A stretch of DNA of 64,000 nucleotides from Orobanche coerulescens (GCA_033398695.1 CM065815.1:10162501-10226500); one strand, 5' to 3'. Shown: positions 12,141 through 25,449, numbered from the stretch's first letter. Notes: generated by a model from the sequence alone, not told the origin. Numbers and translations are program-made.

Positions 12141-12390
12141 TGTTGTAAATATATTATTTTATGGATATTACTTGCAGGATAAGACACTTAATGGGCTAAG
12201 ATGTCTAGTGGGCTTTTAGGATTACATCCCTATTTATTAGTATAAATATATCTCTTTTGATTGTTTTCTTGTACTGAGAAATACACAAATTATAGTGAAT
12301 ACTCTCTTGGCTTAGTATGTCCCCAGATGTAGTCATTATTGACGAACTGGGTCAACAAATATGTTTTTTTTTTTTTTATATTTTATAACA
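12141..12390 (+). repeat. 5' LTR of the copia element
   Basis: Runs from TGTTGTAAAT to TTTATAACA, 250 bp, and matches 60611-60856 along its length. Confidence 0.9.
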
Positions 12391-12410
12391 CGTTATCAGC
12401 ACGATACTCT
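12391..12410 (+). other. Primer-binding site of the copia element
   Basis: CGTTATCAGCACGA directly follows the LTR end. TTATCAGCACGA is the primer word seen after many plant copia LTRs and is thought to pair with an internal part of initiator Met tRNA. Confidence 0.8.
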
Positions 12411-13098
12411 AACAGTAGAATATTTTTTTATCTGATTTTCAAAATTCGCAAAAAAAAAACGCGAGCAGATTTTCTGCACTATGAGGCCGCGCGAAAATTG
12501 TTTTTACTCGCTTCGTTAACCGTCGGGTCGGCTTGAAATTTTGACAGCAATTTCCCAACATAAATATCTATATATTCAATGGTGGAGGTCAGATTCTGTG
12601 TAATATTACTTACTGAATCTGTCGCCGAACAGAAGCAGATTTTTGCGAGGAAATTCGAAGATCCGGCCTCATCCAACACCGAGCTGCTACACCGCCGCGC
12701 TCGAATCCTTTCGGACAATTATCGAGCCCAGTAGCCCCTTTTCCGGACGTTTCTCAACTCTCTATCTTTTTCTAATTAATGATTCATTTATCAATTGATT
12801 TGTACACTTATGAATCTAACCATGTTTATATTTTACGTGCATATAGGAAAAATATGTTATCCATGATAATGTACATACTATGGAGAGAAGCCAAATTTAG
12901 TATCTCGTTCAAGGATCAAAGATCTGGAATTACTTATGGAGTAAGTAAGCATACCAAATTATTTAATTTTATATATTGAAATCGATTCATAGCATATTTT
13001 AATTTGTGAATATGCTTTGATTTTGTGAATTATAAAAAATATATTTTATTGCAAGATGTATTTCATATATGATGTTGTATCGATGTAATAATCGTATT
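12411..13098 (+). other. 5' interior of the copia element, coding lost
   Basis: Leader and probable former gag region. Only short ORFs remain (for example 12779-12979) and I recognise no gag motif. The CACTA insertion ends this segment at 13098. Confidence 0.5.
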
Positions 13099-13395
13099 CA
13101 CTACTACATTTTAAGTCTGATGCTACATTAAATTTTGTTGCAATATGGGTCATTTTATGTTGCATTAGCTCTAATGCAACGTCAGACAACCATTGCATCC
13201 TCTTGCCTTGCATTAGCTCTATTGCAACGGCTAAACTAATCTAATGTAATGTCTTGACTAAGTCGTTGCATAAGGTTGACATCTAATGCAATGCTCAAGT
13301 TTGCAACTGTTTGGTTAACTAAAACAATGGCTCGTTTCTAGTGCAACGATTGTCAAAAAAACTAGATAGATACCTAATGCAACGGCAACAAATAT
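13099..13395. repeat. Left CACTA terminus and subterminal repeats
   Basis: After the CACTACTACATTTTAAG end, TTGCATTAG/CTAATGCAACG words recur in both orientations (about 13160, 13175, 13211, 13227, 13282, 13375). In En/Spm such subterminal words are bound by the element's own regulatory protein. Confidence 0.85.
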
Positions 13396-13396
13396 G

Positions 13397-13450
13397 CAAT
13401 AATGATAATAATAATAATAATAATAATAAATATTATTATTATTATAATGT
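13397..13450. repeat. AAT/ATT microsatellite
   Basis: An (AAT)n run is followed by an (ATT)n run, giving a near-palindromic AT tract next to the subterminal repeats. Confidence 0.85.
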
Positions 13451-14309
13451 TAAATAAATCAATAAATAATAAAAATATAATATTGACAATAGAAAAAAGA
13501 TTTCAGTTGACATAAAAGTATCATGCATTGACAAGCTTCGTGCCAAAAAAACACATAATAAGTAACATACATGACAAGTTTAGTGCCCAAACGACACATT
13601 ACATAAGACATAAAAACTAATTACATGACAAATTTCATGCCCAAAAGACGTATTGTTCCATCAGTCAATAACATTTATAACTTAAGTACAACCCACAAAA
13701 ATGATGCAAAAACAAAAAACAGCCTCCACCATGTTGGATTGTTATACTTCTGATGCTAAGACGACTGGTCACCATGTACCTATAAGTAAACACATAAGTG
13801 ATTAGAACAAAAACACCTTCACGGAAAGAAAAGACCATATGATATTATTCAAGTTTATATATATAACAAAAAAAGACAATAAGAGAATTAAGCATCAAAT
13901 GTAAAGAGATCGACACATTTCCACTATGAGCAAACATTATAACAGTTTTAAACTAAGCTAGGCCTATTCCCAATTCAAAGGAAACACTGAATACAGAACA
14001 ATTAGCTTTTAAAGGTAAATGACTATACCTGATGGGTGTGCTCAGTTTCCAACCTCTGTATCTGATCCAAATTGGGAATACATAGATTAAAAAAGAATAA
14101 CCAATATTTGAAAGGAGAAATAAGAAATAAATGAAGGAAAATGTGGTGATAAAAAAAAAAAATCAAAACTATGAATACGCTTTAGGGTACACATTAGTTG
14201 AAATAGAGTCAGATGTAGCCAAAAAATCTCCCTTTATTTATTTGGGATGAAGGAAGAAAATAAAAGTATAAGATAGAAGAGACATAACTAGAGAGAGAGA
14301 AAAAAGTAC

Positions 14310-14690
14310 CTGATTAACTGTCTCACCAGAGTGTCCATTTTGTTCGCTGATATGCGGTGCACTATTCACATCCTTTGCAACCGATGGTCTTAGGAAATCA
14401 GGAACAACAAGATCCATTCCGGGGTTAGCTTCTTGAATTTGAGTTACAATAATTGATGCAAGAGTTGGTGCAAGTTGTTGCACCAACTCTGTTTTCATAC
14501 TATCCAAGAATTCCATTGGGATAATAAAACGTGATTTTTTATCCTTTTTCTTCAAATTGGACTGTGTTACACCTTTTCCAAAAAGCCGCAAATGGTTTTT
14601 GCTTTTGGAATCTTGTATAAGTTCTAAGTAAGGGTCTTTTGAGTTGCTACCTTCACCATGTTGGGAAGACACTATAGCATCTATCTTTGC
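14310..14690 (-). CDS. CACTA Transposase_24-type gene, predicted exon g
   Basis: The minus-strand frame is open between acceptor AATAG|GCAAAG (14691) and donor CAG|GTACTT (14309). It encodes about 127 residues, including RLFGKGVTQSNLKKKD and a helix-like segment before PGMDLVVPDFLRPS. This is the usual C-terminal part of plant En/Spm TNP1-like proteins, downstream of the Transposase_24 core. Such proteins are thought to bind the transposon ends in the nucleus. A further short exon may lie near 14027-14061, and the gene ends further left. Confidence 0.6.
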
Positions 14691-14790
14691 CTATTAATGG
14701 AATGTAAAGTCACTATCTTACTAAGTTATCAAAATATCTTACTAGCTTATCAAGTATAAAAATCTATAATAATGCAACTTAATAACTCAC

Positions 14791-14907
14791 AATTTTCTCT
14801 TCAGTTTTCTTATAGCCAGTGAGGTATGTCCTTCCGGGAACTCTTTTCCTTGATTCCTTGTAGACCTTTGCGTGCGAAGGTTCTTGCTTATTCGGATCTA
14901 CTTGTTG
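14791..14907 (-). CDS. CACTA Transposase_24-type gene, predicted exon f
   Basis: Acceptor TTTTAG|CAACAAG and donor AAATT|GTGAGT bound a 117-base exon encoding a Lys/Arg-rich segment with VPGRTYLTGYKKTEEKI, a typical stretch after the core domain. It keeps the frame with its neighbours (117 is divisible by three). Confidence 0.55.
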
Positions 14908-15026
14908 CTAAAATAAGAATATCTAAACTCAGTAAATAATCAGACTAAACTAGCTTAGATCCAGAGACTTTCAAAAGTATGAGTCAATAGCCTAGAAAAT
15001 GACTAGAAATGAGAATAGGTAGTTAC

Positions 15027-15119
15027 CAATTCATGACGTAACCTTTCATAAGACTTGCGTCCCATCGTGTGCATAGCATCTAACAATTGACGATTGCCTC
15101 TATTGACCTTACTTTCATC
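15027..15119 (-). CDS. CACTA Transposase_24-type gene, predicted exon e
   Basis: The exon is 93 bases between CATAG|GATGAAAG and AATTG|GTAACT. It encodes a segment with DAMHTMGRKSYERLRHEL, resembling the conserved GRKSF.R-type motif near the end of Transposase_24 domains. Confidence 0.55.
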
Positions 15120-15194
15120 CTATGCAATAATAACAAAATTACAATTACATAGACATAAATTGAAATAAATATATAAGAAAATTCATATAAGTAC

Positions 15195-15398
15195 CTCAAT
15201 CTTTTGACAATGCCAATAATCCAAGAGATCCTTAAACTGAGGTGCTGAAATATTGTCTGGTTTGTTAGCCCATCTCAACTCATCAGTGTCATACTCATAG
15301 AAGTGCTTCTTTTTAATTCTACTTTTGTAAACACGCCAACTTGCATTCACAGCCTCCAAAACATATTTTCTTCCATCTTCATGAATCATATACTTTTC
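15195..15398 (-). CDS. CACTA Transposase_24-type gene, predicted exon d (domain core)
   Basis: The exon is 204 bases between AAATAG|GAAAAG and TTGAG|GTACTT. It encodes the core of the Transposase_24 domain: an invariant-looking WRVYKSRIKKKHF, then several aromatic positions to FKDLLDYWHCQKIE. The length is a multiple of three. The domain is found in the second protein of plant En/Spm elements and its likely task is binding of element DNA. Confidence 0.7.
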
Positions 15399-15495
15399 CT
15401 ATTTTAATAATTAAAGTATCACATTAATACTTCTAGCATTCTTAACATATTTCACTACCAAACTTATGCAAATGAGACTAAATTAAGGAACATAC

Positions 15496-15737
15496 CAAAA
15501 CATACTCCCATATCTTGTCATGTGTATGCAATAATGGGAATTTCATATAATTAAGTGGCGCAAGGTCAGCATCCTTCCCCAGAGTTCCCAAGAAGTACTT
15601 AAATTCATCAACAATTTCCGTTGTAGGTCCAACCGGTTGGCCAAATGAGTTCAAAATAATCACTTGGCGCTCTTCTTTTGTACGTGCATGAACCTTTTTA
15701 AGCTTTGTTGGCCCTCGATGCTTCTTCTTTTTACCTG
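15496..15737 (-). CDS. CACTA Transposase_24-type gene, predicted exon c
   Basis: The exon starts near 15737 (acceptor AGCAG or AATAG) and ends at donor TTTTG|GTATGT. It encodes a Lys-rich start, then NSFGQPVGPTTEIVDEFKYF and a segment ending HDKIWEYVL, the N-terminal half of the Transposase_24 domain. Element B begins 35 bases to the right, at 15772, inside the preceding intron. Confidence 0.65.
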
Positions 15738-15771
15738 CTATTTTAGTTCAAATATTTATTCAGCATGCTAA

Positions 15772-18645
15772 TGTAACACCCCCAAAACCATATGGGAATA
15801 TTACACGCCGTAGACCCCTTTTCACGAGGATCTACCAGGCTATACCTTACAAAACGACCAACTGCTTACCCGGCCAGGGTCAAACAATAAAATAATACAG
15901 ACCGTTAAGGTCACTTACACGCGAACACACAGACCGATGAGGTCACACAACTCAATCAACAAAATTAACTTATACAACATTACCCACACAGGGGTCGAAA
16001 CACAATACAGCGGAAGACTGAAATCAACTCGGACAACACAACGAAAATCAAAACAACTCTCTACTCTTGATTAGTATCGCAGCTCGTCATCCTCTTGTGC
16101 CAATCCTGTGATTGCTCCCCTGAATCTGCATGTACCTGGACGCAAAACAGACATCCACCCCCCCGATTTCTCAGGGGTTAGTAAAACTCTACTGTTTTAC
16201 TAGTGCAAGTATCAAATCATATGAAATGTAACAAGCAAATAATAATCGTGAATCAAATATAATAATCAAGTATCAAAATATTCCCGGGAGGTTTTCACAA
16301 GGAAAGATAAGCTATGAAGCATTCGAAAATAAGATTATCATCTCGGTAATTTTTTAGAATTTCAAAACTTTTAAGACCTCAAGTCCTGATTCACAAAAAC
16401 CTTTCGAAAAACTTTAGGGCCTTAACCCAAATCCTGTTTCATAACTCAGCAGTTTACAATACGGGAACATTTACTCAAGCTTAGAACTTGGTCCAACATT
16501 CATTTTCATAAAACTTTTCCTTTCAAAACTTTGATTTGAAAATAATCATGCTCATGACACCGTGATCCACTGTCACGTGTCTCCGTAGGTTCAACAACCC
16601 GCACGGACTACACCACGCACAATTAAACAAACATAATCAATTCCGACACCGTGATCCACTGTCACGTGTCTCCGTAGGCTCAACGACCCGCACGGACTAC
16701 ACCACGCACAATTAAACAAACATAATCAATTCCGACACCGTGATCTACTGTCACGTGTCTCCGTAGGCTCAACGACCCGCACGGACTATATCAATAACAA
16801 CAATCACACACACAGTCCTGACACCGTAGTCCACTGCCACGTGTCACCGTAAGCCCCGTCGATCTCACCCGGTTGGACGTACTGTGTCCGAAACTCATGG
16901 TCCACTGCCATGCGTTATCGTAGGCCTCGTCAGACCAGCACGATTGGACCTCAGTACTTCACTAAGTTCTGACCCCGTAGTCCACTGCCACGAATCCTCG
17001 TAGGTCCCGTCGAACCAACACGAGTGAACTTAGCGGCCACACACATATTCACATTCACATTCACATTACATACAACAATGAGCACAATTAATCAATCACG
17101 TTGATCGCCACAAAATCGTACATCACACGCGCATAACACAATCTCAACACTCGCAACAACTATCATCAATCAACGACACATAACCAACATAACACATGTT
17201 CGGTACACAATGCATTGCACAGCGGCTAACACGTGTACCAATATAACACTATTATCACAAAGCCTTCAAATTTCGGAAAACACAAACAACTCAAACGGAA
17301 CATATTTACGAAGGCAAGCAAAATCATCATAAATCTAATAAGTGATTACTAGTCGCAAGATACAAGTCGTATAATAAGATACTTGCCTTAATAACCGCTA
17401 CCGAACGCTCCGAAGAACACGGTTCGACCGGGAAGCTCGAACCCCAAAGAAGGCAACGAACGGAAGGGTTCCGACTCGAGTTCTTCACAAGAAACTCGAC
17501 CCTAACAACATATAATCATTAAATCATCGATCATACGAGGAAGAATAATCGTAAAACGCCCGAAAACCCCTCTATTACATTTTACCGGACACCTTCAAGG
17601 CGTCGATCAAGAACTCGACCAAAACAACGAATCGATACGATCCAACCATGGAATAACAAGGGAAATGATATAATACATCTAAATAATCATCAATCCATCA
17701 CAATCCTAAGTTAAATCGGATTAAACGGATGAAATCGAACAAAATACCCAAAATCCCCAAAATTAGTTTTCTAGAAAATCTGACCTGATTCGGTCGATCA
17801 AAGGATGTTATAGGACGGATGATTGATGATATGAACTTCAAGACTTCATGGATTGATTGTCCAACAACATCTCTCCATGATTCCTACACCTCCAGCCGCG
17901 GAAGAGAAGGAAGAGAGTGAGAAAATGGGTGAAAAACCCGACTGCAGGGACTTAAATAGAGTGCTGCCGTGGGTTACGTGCGTAATCGGCCAAGGCTTAC
18001 GTGCGTAACAGTCATCGCCCCAATCTGCCGGCCCGTTACGTGCGTAATCGGCCAGGGCCTTACGTCGTAACCGGTCTTACGTACGTAATCGCCGAGCACT
18101 AACGGCCGTAACTCGGCGATCTTGGCAGAATCGCCCGGCCATGACTTGGCGGGCCAACTCCGACGGCGACGACGACCGAAACCCGAACCTGAATACGAAT
18201 CGAAGATATGGTTACGAAGTACTCGCAAAGACAAAATAGAGCACTAAGAGAACACACGATTCCGACCACCCGAAGGCTCGAAATTCGGCAACGGAAAGTA
18301 ATTACCCCAAACTTTGAGAAACTACGAAAATGGCCCAAAACGTCCGAAAATCACGATACGTGATCGAATAACCAAACCGAAGTTCACAACACGTCTAACA
18401 AAGTTAAACGGACTTACGGGAAACTCGAAACAGCAGTTTCGAACGAGATTCGCAAGAATCGAACTCAAGTGCGGAAAAGTCGCCAAAAAGCACGGAACTC
18501 AACAAAACGACACCGAAACGAACTCGGATGACAAAAAGTTCAGAATTAATCATTCTCAGAATGAAGAAACGGCCATGAGCGAGTCGTTAAAATGGACTTT
18601 CTCCAAAAAAAAGAAATTACCGGAAATCGAAATTACGGTATTACA
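15772..18645 (-). repeat. 3' LTR of element B
   Basis: TGTAACACCCCC to GGTATTACA, 2874 bp. The TATA-like box on the minus strand (CTCTATTTAAG, about 17951-17961) is preceded by TTACGTGCGTAA (17974, 17997, 18036), a damaged copy (18060) and TTACGTACGTAA (18077). It differs from the other LTR mainly in the GC-rich part near 17960-18180. Confidence 0.9.
16556..17035. repeat. 89-bp tandem cassette in the left LTR of B
   Basis: Copies begin at 16556, 16645 and 16734 (period 89), followed by three diverged, shorter copies near 16819, 16890 and 16970. The core reads ACACCGTGATCCACTGTCAC followed by GTGTCTCCGTAGG. It contains CACGTG next to GTCTCC. The matching array in the other LTR is at about 31691-32170. 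Confidence 0.85.
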
Positions 18646-19586
18646 TTCTACCCTCCTTAAAAGAAGTTTCGTCCCGAAACTTAAAACAAGTAGGGAGAGG
18701 AAATATAACACCACTAATATTTCAATGAGATGCACAAGAATGCGTAACTAACGCCCAATGGTGAAACGTTACAAACAACGCAACGGAATATACGGCGTGA
18801 AAACACGCTCCACGACGACCAACACGACGCCACCGGTAGAGACATAATAAAATCAACAAGTGACAAGCATCATCAAACAGATAATACAATCGAGTCGATT
18901 ATCTGAACAATCACAAAACACAACGAACAAAAATCAATACGATTGACCAACCCAACGGTTCATCAATCAAAACACGAGCCAAATGCTGAACAAATACAGA
19001 ATTCCACCGCCCAAGGGTTGGAGGATCGAAACGAGACTAATTTCTCGAACTTAAGGGAATTACGAAGGAGTCTGAACGTTCAAAAATCACGAAACGAGAT
19101 CAACAAAAACCGATCAATCAAACGATCGAACCACAGCGATCGAGACAACAAAAATCGAACAATCACGTTCGAATCACGAAGAACAATAAAATTCAAACAA
19201 CAACTCCAAGGTTCACATCTCGACTCGAGACAATATATGATCCGATGAAAACAACAACATGTGCCTTCAGATAAGATCCACAAGAAAGGGAATAGAAATT
19301 GAAAAGTCACAACGACAAACGAGTTATTCCGAAACAATACCACGCTCGTTCGATCAACAAAAGCAAGGGGCAGGACAAGCTCAGAAAATGTCAACGAACA
19401 TAAATGAGTCGACAGAGTCGAAAATACAGAAGTTCAAAATCCGATCCACTTCGAATAAAAGAACTAATAGAACCAAAAGATGTTACTTCCGAACAAAGTT
19501 CACAAGAATCGAATCGGACTCAGAAAAGTCACAACGATACCCAGATCGACCCAAAACAAGATTACAGCTCGTTCGAATGACGAAAC
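18646..19586 (-). other. Interior of element B, left part (purine tract and non-coding)
   Basis: The minus-strand polypurine tract (AAGGAGGGTAGA, about 18646-18658) adjoins the LTR. The rest has only short, uncharacteristic ORFs. From about 19480 the sequence resembles the end region of this LTR group and continues beyond element E to 29039. Confidence 0.6.
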
Positions 19587-22500
19587 TGTAACACCCCCAT
19601 ATCCGACCGGGAATATTACAGCGTCGTGGGCCCCGAGATGGAACCCACAAGGCTGAACGAAATTTTCGCAAACATTTACAAACGCCCCAAGAGGCTAACG
19701 ACGGTATTATCTATTAAAAACATTCGAAGATTTATAAAGCTCGTTTATCAAACCGTCGTAAAAACTCATTTGAAACCACAAGGCCCAAAATGCCAAAACT
19801 CAACAGTTTAAAAACATATGTTAAGCTATAAACACACGTACGAGAATAGATTTAGAAAATGATTGCCAAAGTAACCTAAGTTACCGGATACCAAAAAGGC
19901 CATTTAAAAATACTCACGCAGCGGATGAAGACAAACAATTGAAATACTTTAGCGGCGGAATACAACAAGCGATCGAAACTCAAAACACAAATACATGCCC
20001 TTGCCGGTATCCTCAGGAAGTTCATCTCTCCACGACCGCTACAAACTTGATAATCGAGAACCTAAAAGAAAGCCCACGGGTCACCATAATATCCAACAAT
20101 GATAACCATCACATCTCGACAATAATTACATATCAATGGAAATACTAAGTAAGAATACGACAGTGTACTCTTACCGTCAGTAACTACGAGAATCCACGAT
20201 TCGCATTCTTAACAACACATTAAAATAATCTTGAAATATCATGCGGTATCTCAACAATACTCAAGGTTCTCCAAAACATTATCATAACTCGCGATACGGA
20301 AATTATACCAACTCTGGCCAATTCAATCCATCGGATAACATAGACAATTCCAATACGATAATCGATTGTCCATCAAAAACAAGTACCAAGGAAATACGGA
20401 ACATACCTCAAGATACGAAATACCATTACCATCACGTCGGTCTAATCCGAGATCGATCAACACAACATACGGACATGGTCCTAACACAAGACCTACAAAT
20501 GCATACTCATATGACAACGTCAATATGATCAGAACAATAACGACAATGTATACTTATGGCAAACCCATAATATACATATGCACAACAACAATACATGGCA
20601 ATCCGATGATCCGGCGTTCCTTTGCCTAGATCCTCCGATGATCCCGTCAGACCAACCCGAGGTGAAAAACCCGTCAAACGATCCGGTATGCGCTAGCATA
20701 GATCCCCGATGATCCCGTCGGACCAACCCGAGGTGGACATATGACAACAATGCACAATCGCACAAAACAACGACACAATACCACGACAACAACAATGCAC
20801 AATCGCATGACAACAACGATACACGAATGTATCACAACATGATCGACTCAAATGATAAAAATGATTAGAGTACTTGCCCCGAGTCCTTCGAGAATGATCT
20901 CAATGTCTAAACCATCCCGAACCCTTATGCTCAATACTCGACGGTCCAAAGTATCACGGATTGCAGATAGTTCATATCTCCGTTTTTATCACGATATATC
21001 CTCGATATACAAGTATACCAATAACAAAAGTAAATCATATACATTATGATTTACATTCCCAAAACTCGAATATGATTTATAATCCCAAGTCTCATGTGAT
21101 TACGATTATAAATATTGCTATACGAATTATAAACGAATGAAACGGAAACCATTCATTAAATACTATAAACTGAGTAAGTAATAACTTACTCGATACCGAT
21201 ACGACGATGATGAAGCCGCTACCAATTTCATTGTCTTCGTCTACCAGCTCCTCGGCCCTGACCAACGCCATTCACGAACATACTCGAACACGACCGTAAC
21301 ATACGGTTATAAACACCGATCAATAATCTCAACCTATTACAATAATCGATAAACAACACGTTTGACAACAATCAACAATCGATAAAACCAATTCACAATC
21401 TCCACGGCTCAACAATATCTCGGTTAACCATAAGTCTGATCAAGCCAAATTAAACGATCACGAATTCATAATCGAAACAGAATATACTACCCTGCCTGTT
21501 GACTTAGTGCACGTTAATTACTTAACGTAGCGTGCGCTAAGACGTTCCCGTTAGCGTGCGCTAGACAGTAACACTAGCGTGCGCTAATGACATGCAGTTG
21601 CATGCATTTCATATACCGATCAACACATGGCGATTATCAAGAACACTAAGTGATTCTAAACCATGTTCATAGTTATCAAACAACGAAATTCGATATCCTT
21701 TAACATACAAACAATCATTCAACTTATAATCCACGTCCTATATCCATATATCATCTTCCTCAATATCAACATCATGAAACATCAAGAACGTAACAACACT
21801 CCCTTAATCTTCCATTACAGAGAGTAATCATCGACAATAACATCAACATCCGAAACTGAGGAGAAGGATTAATCCACTTATCTCAAGAAAACGAACAACA
21901 CAATTTAAACCACAAGAATCATATCAATATCTTCATATCAACAATAACATCATCATAATCCGGTAATCCATCTCATAATCATGCTTATCAACTCGTTTAT
22001 GTAATAATCATCAACTCAAGAACATCAACATTCAATCCAAAATGAAATCCAAAGATGAAGAGTGATCACCTTTATGAAGGAATGGATTGATTTCCAAGGT
22101 TGAATCCATTTCCAAGAATCACCAATGATCTCAAGAACAAAACTTTAATCCATGATTTCTATCTTAATCTTGTTAAAGATCACCACCTCACCGTGTTTGG
22201 GAACCTCAAGAACCTCCCAAAACTCTCTCTATCGACTGAAGGTGAAAGATAGGACGAAATGCTTCATAATACCCGTCTGTCCCTTATATAGAATACATTA
22301 CTAGCGTGCGCTAAATCTAATGTTTAGCGTGCGCTACGGCCTTAGCGTGCGCTAGCTGGCCTTTGTTAGCGTGTGCTATCGCAGTCCAGAGACTACTGTC
22401 TGGCTTCGTACATGAGCTTACGTACGTAATGCCCATGCATTAGTGTACGTAACTTAAACCATCTAGCGTACGCAAGTCCTTGCATTTTAGCGTGCGCTAA

Positions 22501-23068
22501 CATCAGTTGACTCGTTTGTCTGTATGCTCCGAAGACTGGTCCACACGCCGAAAGTGCTGACGAGGATAAGATTCCTTTTTGTCCGATATACGATTAGCGT
22601 CGCTAACCATCATGCATTAGCGTGCGCTAACACTACATTACAACATCCGTTGACTTACGAGCGTGCGCCGAAAGTGGTCTGTCCACACGTAGATTCCTTC
22701 GATCATTTGCACTAGCATGCGCTACATTCTGCCTCTAGCGTGCGCTAACCATGAACGATAGCGTGCGCTATACTTGACCATTAGCGCGCGCTAGTCAGGC
22801 TATACTTAGCCATTTCCAACTCTTCTCGTCTGTCTCGACATACTGGATACGTACACTTACACACTGAATACATATACTTAATTCCATAATATTCTCATAT
22901 GATATATAATATCCTCAATTGCAATTGTCGACCAAGTACGACAATTATACCAATACTGACATCTCAGTCCTTCATTTATTTTATCTATACTGTACAGATT
23001 CCACGCTGTACAATATAACTCGGATAAAATAATATTAAACAATGGTAGTAGAAATTTCGGATATTACA
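19587..23068 (-). repeat. 3' LTR of element E
   Basis: TGTAACACCCCC to GGATATTACA, 3482 bp. On the minus strand a TATA box (CTATATAAGGG, 22281-22291) is preceded by about a dozen TAGCGTGCGCTA-type words (22302, 22325, 22343, then to about 22793), with one TTACGTACGTAA near 22420. Three more words lie downstream at 21530-21590. Confidence 0.9.
20600..20735. repeat. Tandem cassette in the LTR of E
   Basis: GATGATCCCGTC(A/G)GACCAACCCGAGGTG occurs twice, near 20637 and 20709; the other LTR has the same pair near 26506 and 26577. It lies in the same LTR region as the cassettes of B, D and G. Confidence 0.7.
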
Positions 23069-25433
23069 TACTACACCACTTAAAATAAGTTTCGTCCTCG
23101 AAACTTGCAATCCATCACATAAAAACAAACAAACCGTTCGACCAAGATATTCCGAAACCATCACGACGACGATCAGTCGTCATCATTAACGAATAACCGA
23201 AACAGCACACTTACAAATGCGCAAAGTCGACGATCTCCTGAGATCCTAGCAAGTGACTCCACTTTAAAGCTTCAACACGCTTACGATCACAATTCCATGG
23301 ATCTCAACAAAAATATAACATCTTCAGAAGAAATAATCTATCCGTTTCAAATCCTATCTGCTTGATTACACAATCAAGTCCAATTCCTGATACAAATCAA
23401 TAATACACGATACATCTATGAAACAACTGCCCAACACAATGGCAACGAATCCCGAAATATCAACACAAAATCTGAACGCTCAGATGATCACCAGCAATGA
23501 TCAACCCATAAATTAATCGAGAATATCATTGACATGATGAACTCTAATATGACCAATCCAAAGGTCGAAACGCAATCGAGAATGTCATCACCATGATAAA
23601 CTCCAACACGGTCAACACAGAACCACGAAAGAATAGCATTCTCAAAATGACAAACCAATCACATACAGTGGATCTCAATAAACACACCTGACTGTCGAAC
23701 ATACTCCTCGGCATACGAACAACCAATCACAAACCCACGAACATATCCAATCATACATGGAGTGGGAACGACCACTCAATATCCAAAACAACCAGCATGG
23801 GGTCACCATCCCTAAATCTACACTTACAAAAGAAATCATTCAAAATCACTGGTAAAATCGCGCTACTACCATCACATAGCACATATGTCCCGGTTTCATA
23901 AAACCCATAGTTCCAAAATTACATGATGTACCCGAACCTGCAACACGCAGTATATTTCTCTTATCCGATAAATCAACCGATCATCATTGGATAATTAAAC
24001 TACCATACTAAAGTTCGAATCTCTTTTCCTCATACCATACGATGTCTTATCCGATTCGTGAATCTCATTCGAACTTCACCACGATATGCATTATGCATTA
24101 AATGCGTATGTACATCAATCACATTTTCAAAACCAATTTGAAATCATATAATCTTGTCAAGGAGACAAATTTTGAAAGTTCTTTCAAAAATTTCAAAACT
24201 CAAAACATAAATTTTGGTAAGACCACCAAATCAATTCTCGAAAAATAAAGCGGCTCAGGTGCCAAGTATTTGATAACGGCTTCCTTCGAATCCACACGAT
24301 TTGAAGTTTTAAAATGAAAACTATGCAAATGATTGACCACATCCGTACTCCTATATACCAATCCGGCTCATCACAAATCCCACCGATATGCCATCGTAAA
24401 ACTACACGATAGAATCCAAAATCTCAATGTATAGACTCGACAAAAACTCCTTTTTCCACATATGACTCACAACGTCAACCATTTTTCATCTGGATCACCT
24501 CAATTATGCTATGGCAATGCCTTGAAACAAATCAACGAGCGAAAGACTTCCCGAGAAGTTTCATTTGAACAAATAGATCAAAGCTATGACAGCGTAAGCG
24601 AAATAGGTAAATGATTGATAAAGTGTTTTACAAGTCTCGGGAGTTTTTTTAAGAAAACAGAAAAGTCTTTTGAAATATTAGGGTCTCAGCCCGTATCTCG
24701 TTCCGCATTACAAGAGGTTTAAAAAAAGTAGGAAACTCTTTTTCGGACCCCAAGCCCTGAGTTATAAAACAATTTCAAAAATCTATTGGGTCTCGGCCCA
24801 AAAATCATTTACGGTAAAACATCCGTAAAACATTCATTTTGAAAAGTATCATTTTCAAATGCTCAAAAACAGTTCATATATCTCAAAATGAACTAACATG
24901 ACTACATGTTCTCCTGAACAATCCACAATATTTCTCCCAAATGCAAAACTGTTCCAAAACTTAATCGACATATTGATTTCCAAAATCATAACTTCTCAAG
25001 ATCATCAATCTGTCCCAACTCTGTCACCTTATACCGTAATGAATAATATTCTTTGAATCTCAAAGCATATCAACTTAGAACGGCAATAAATCTCGATGAA
25101 ATTTAAAAATCCAAATACTTACAGATCGTGAAGCGAACGATTCCCGTGATACTTGGCACATGTCTCAACTCAAGAAAATACTCGACACGGATATTTTCAA
25201 AACACACATTTTGCAAACTCAGTTCACTCGATAAAACAACACAGCACTATAAGAAGAAACACGTAAACACCATTTGAAAAAGGTACAAAAATCCCAGAAC
25301 AAAACAGGAAAAACACATAAGCACAAGAACGAGGGAACAATAAAAACACACGGCTCCAATATTTTTCAATCAACAATTCAAATGACGCGAAACACGACCC
25401 AACTCGACCCGAGCCTAGGTTTTCTCAACCTAA
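23069..25433 (-). other. Non-coding interior of element E
   Basis: Nearly 2.4 kb with only short ORFs and no retroelement domain that I recognise. It lies between a weak polypurine tract beside the left LTR and the primer site on the right. Words such as TTTTGAAA and GGGTCTCGGCCC recur loosely near 24660-24800. Confidence 0.6.
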
Positions 25434-25445
25434 GCTCCGATACCA
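25434..25445 (-). other. Primer-binding site of element E
   Basis: TGGTATCGGAGC on the minus strand, four bases from the LTR. It resembles the initiator-Met-type primer word TGGTATCAGAGC with one change. Confidence 0.85.
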
Positions 25446-25449
25446 TATT

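Noticed and set aside
18314..18751. A 145-residue plus-strand ORF, repeated in the other LTR of B (33470-33814) and partly in solo LTR G
   Set aside because: It lies antisense in an LTR and its conservation follows from LTR similarity; the composition is biased and no domain is seen.
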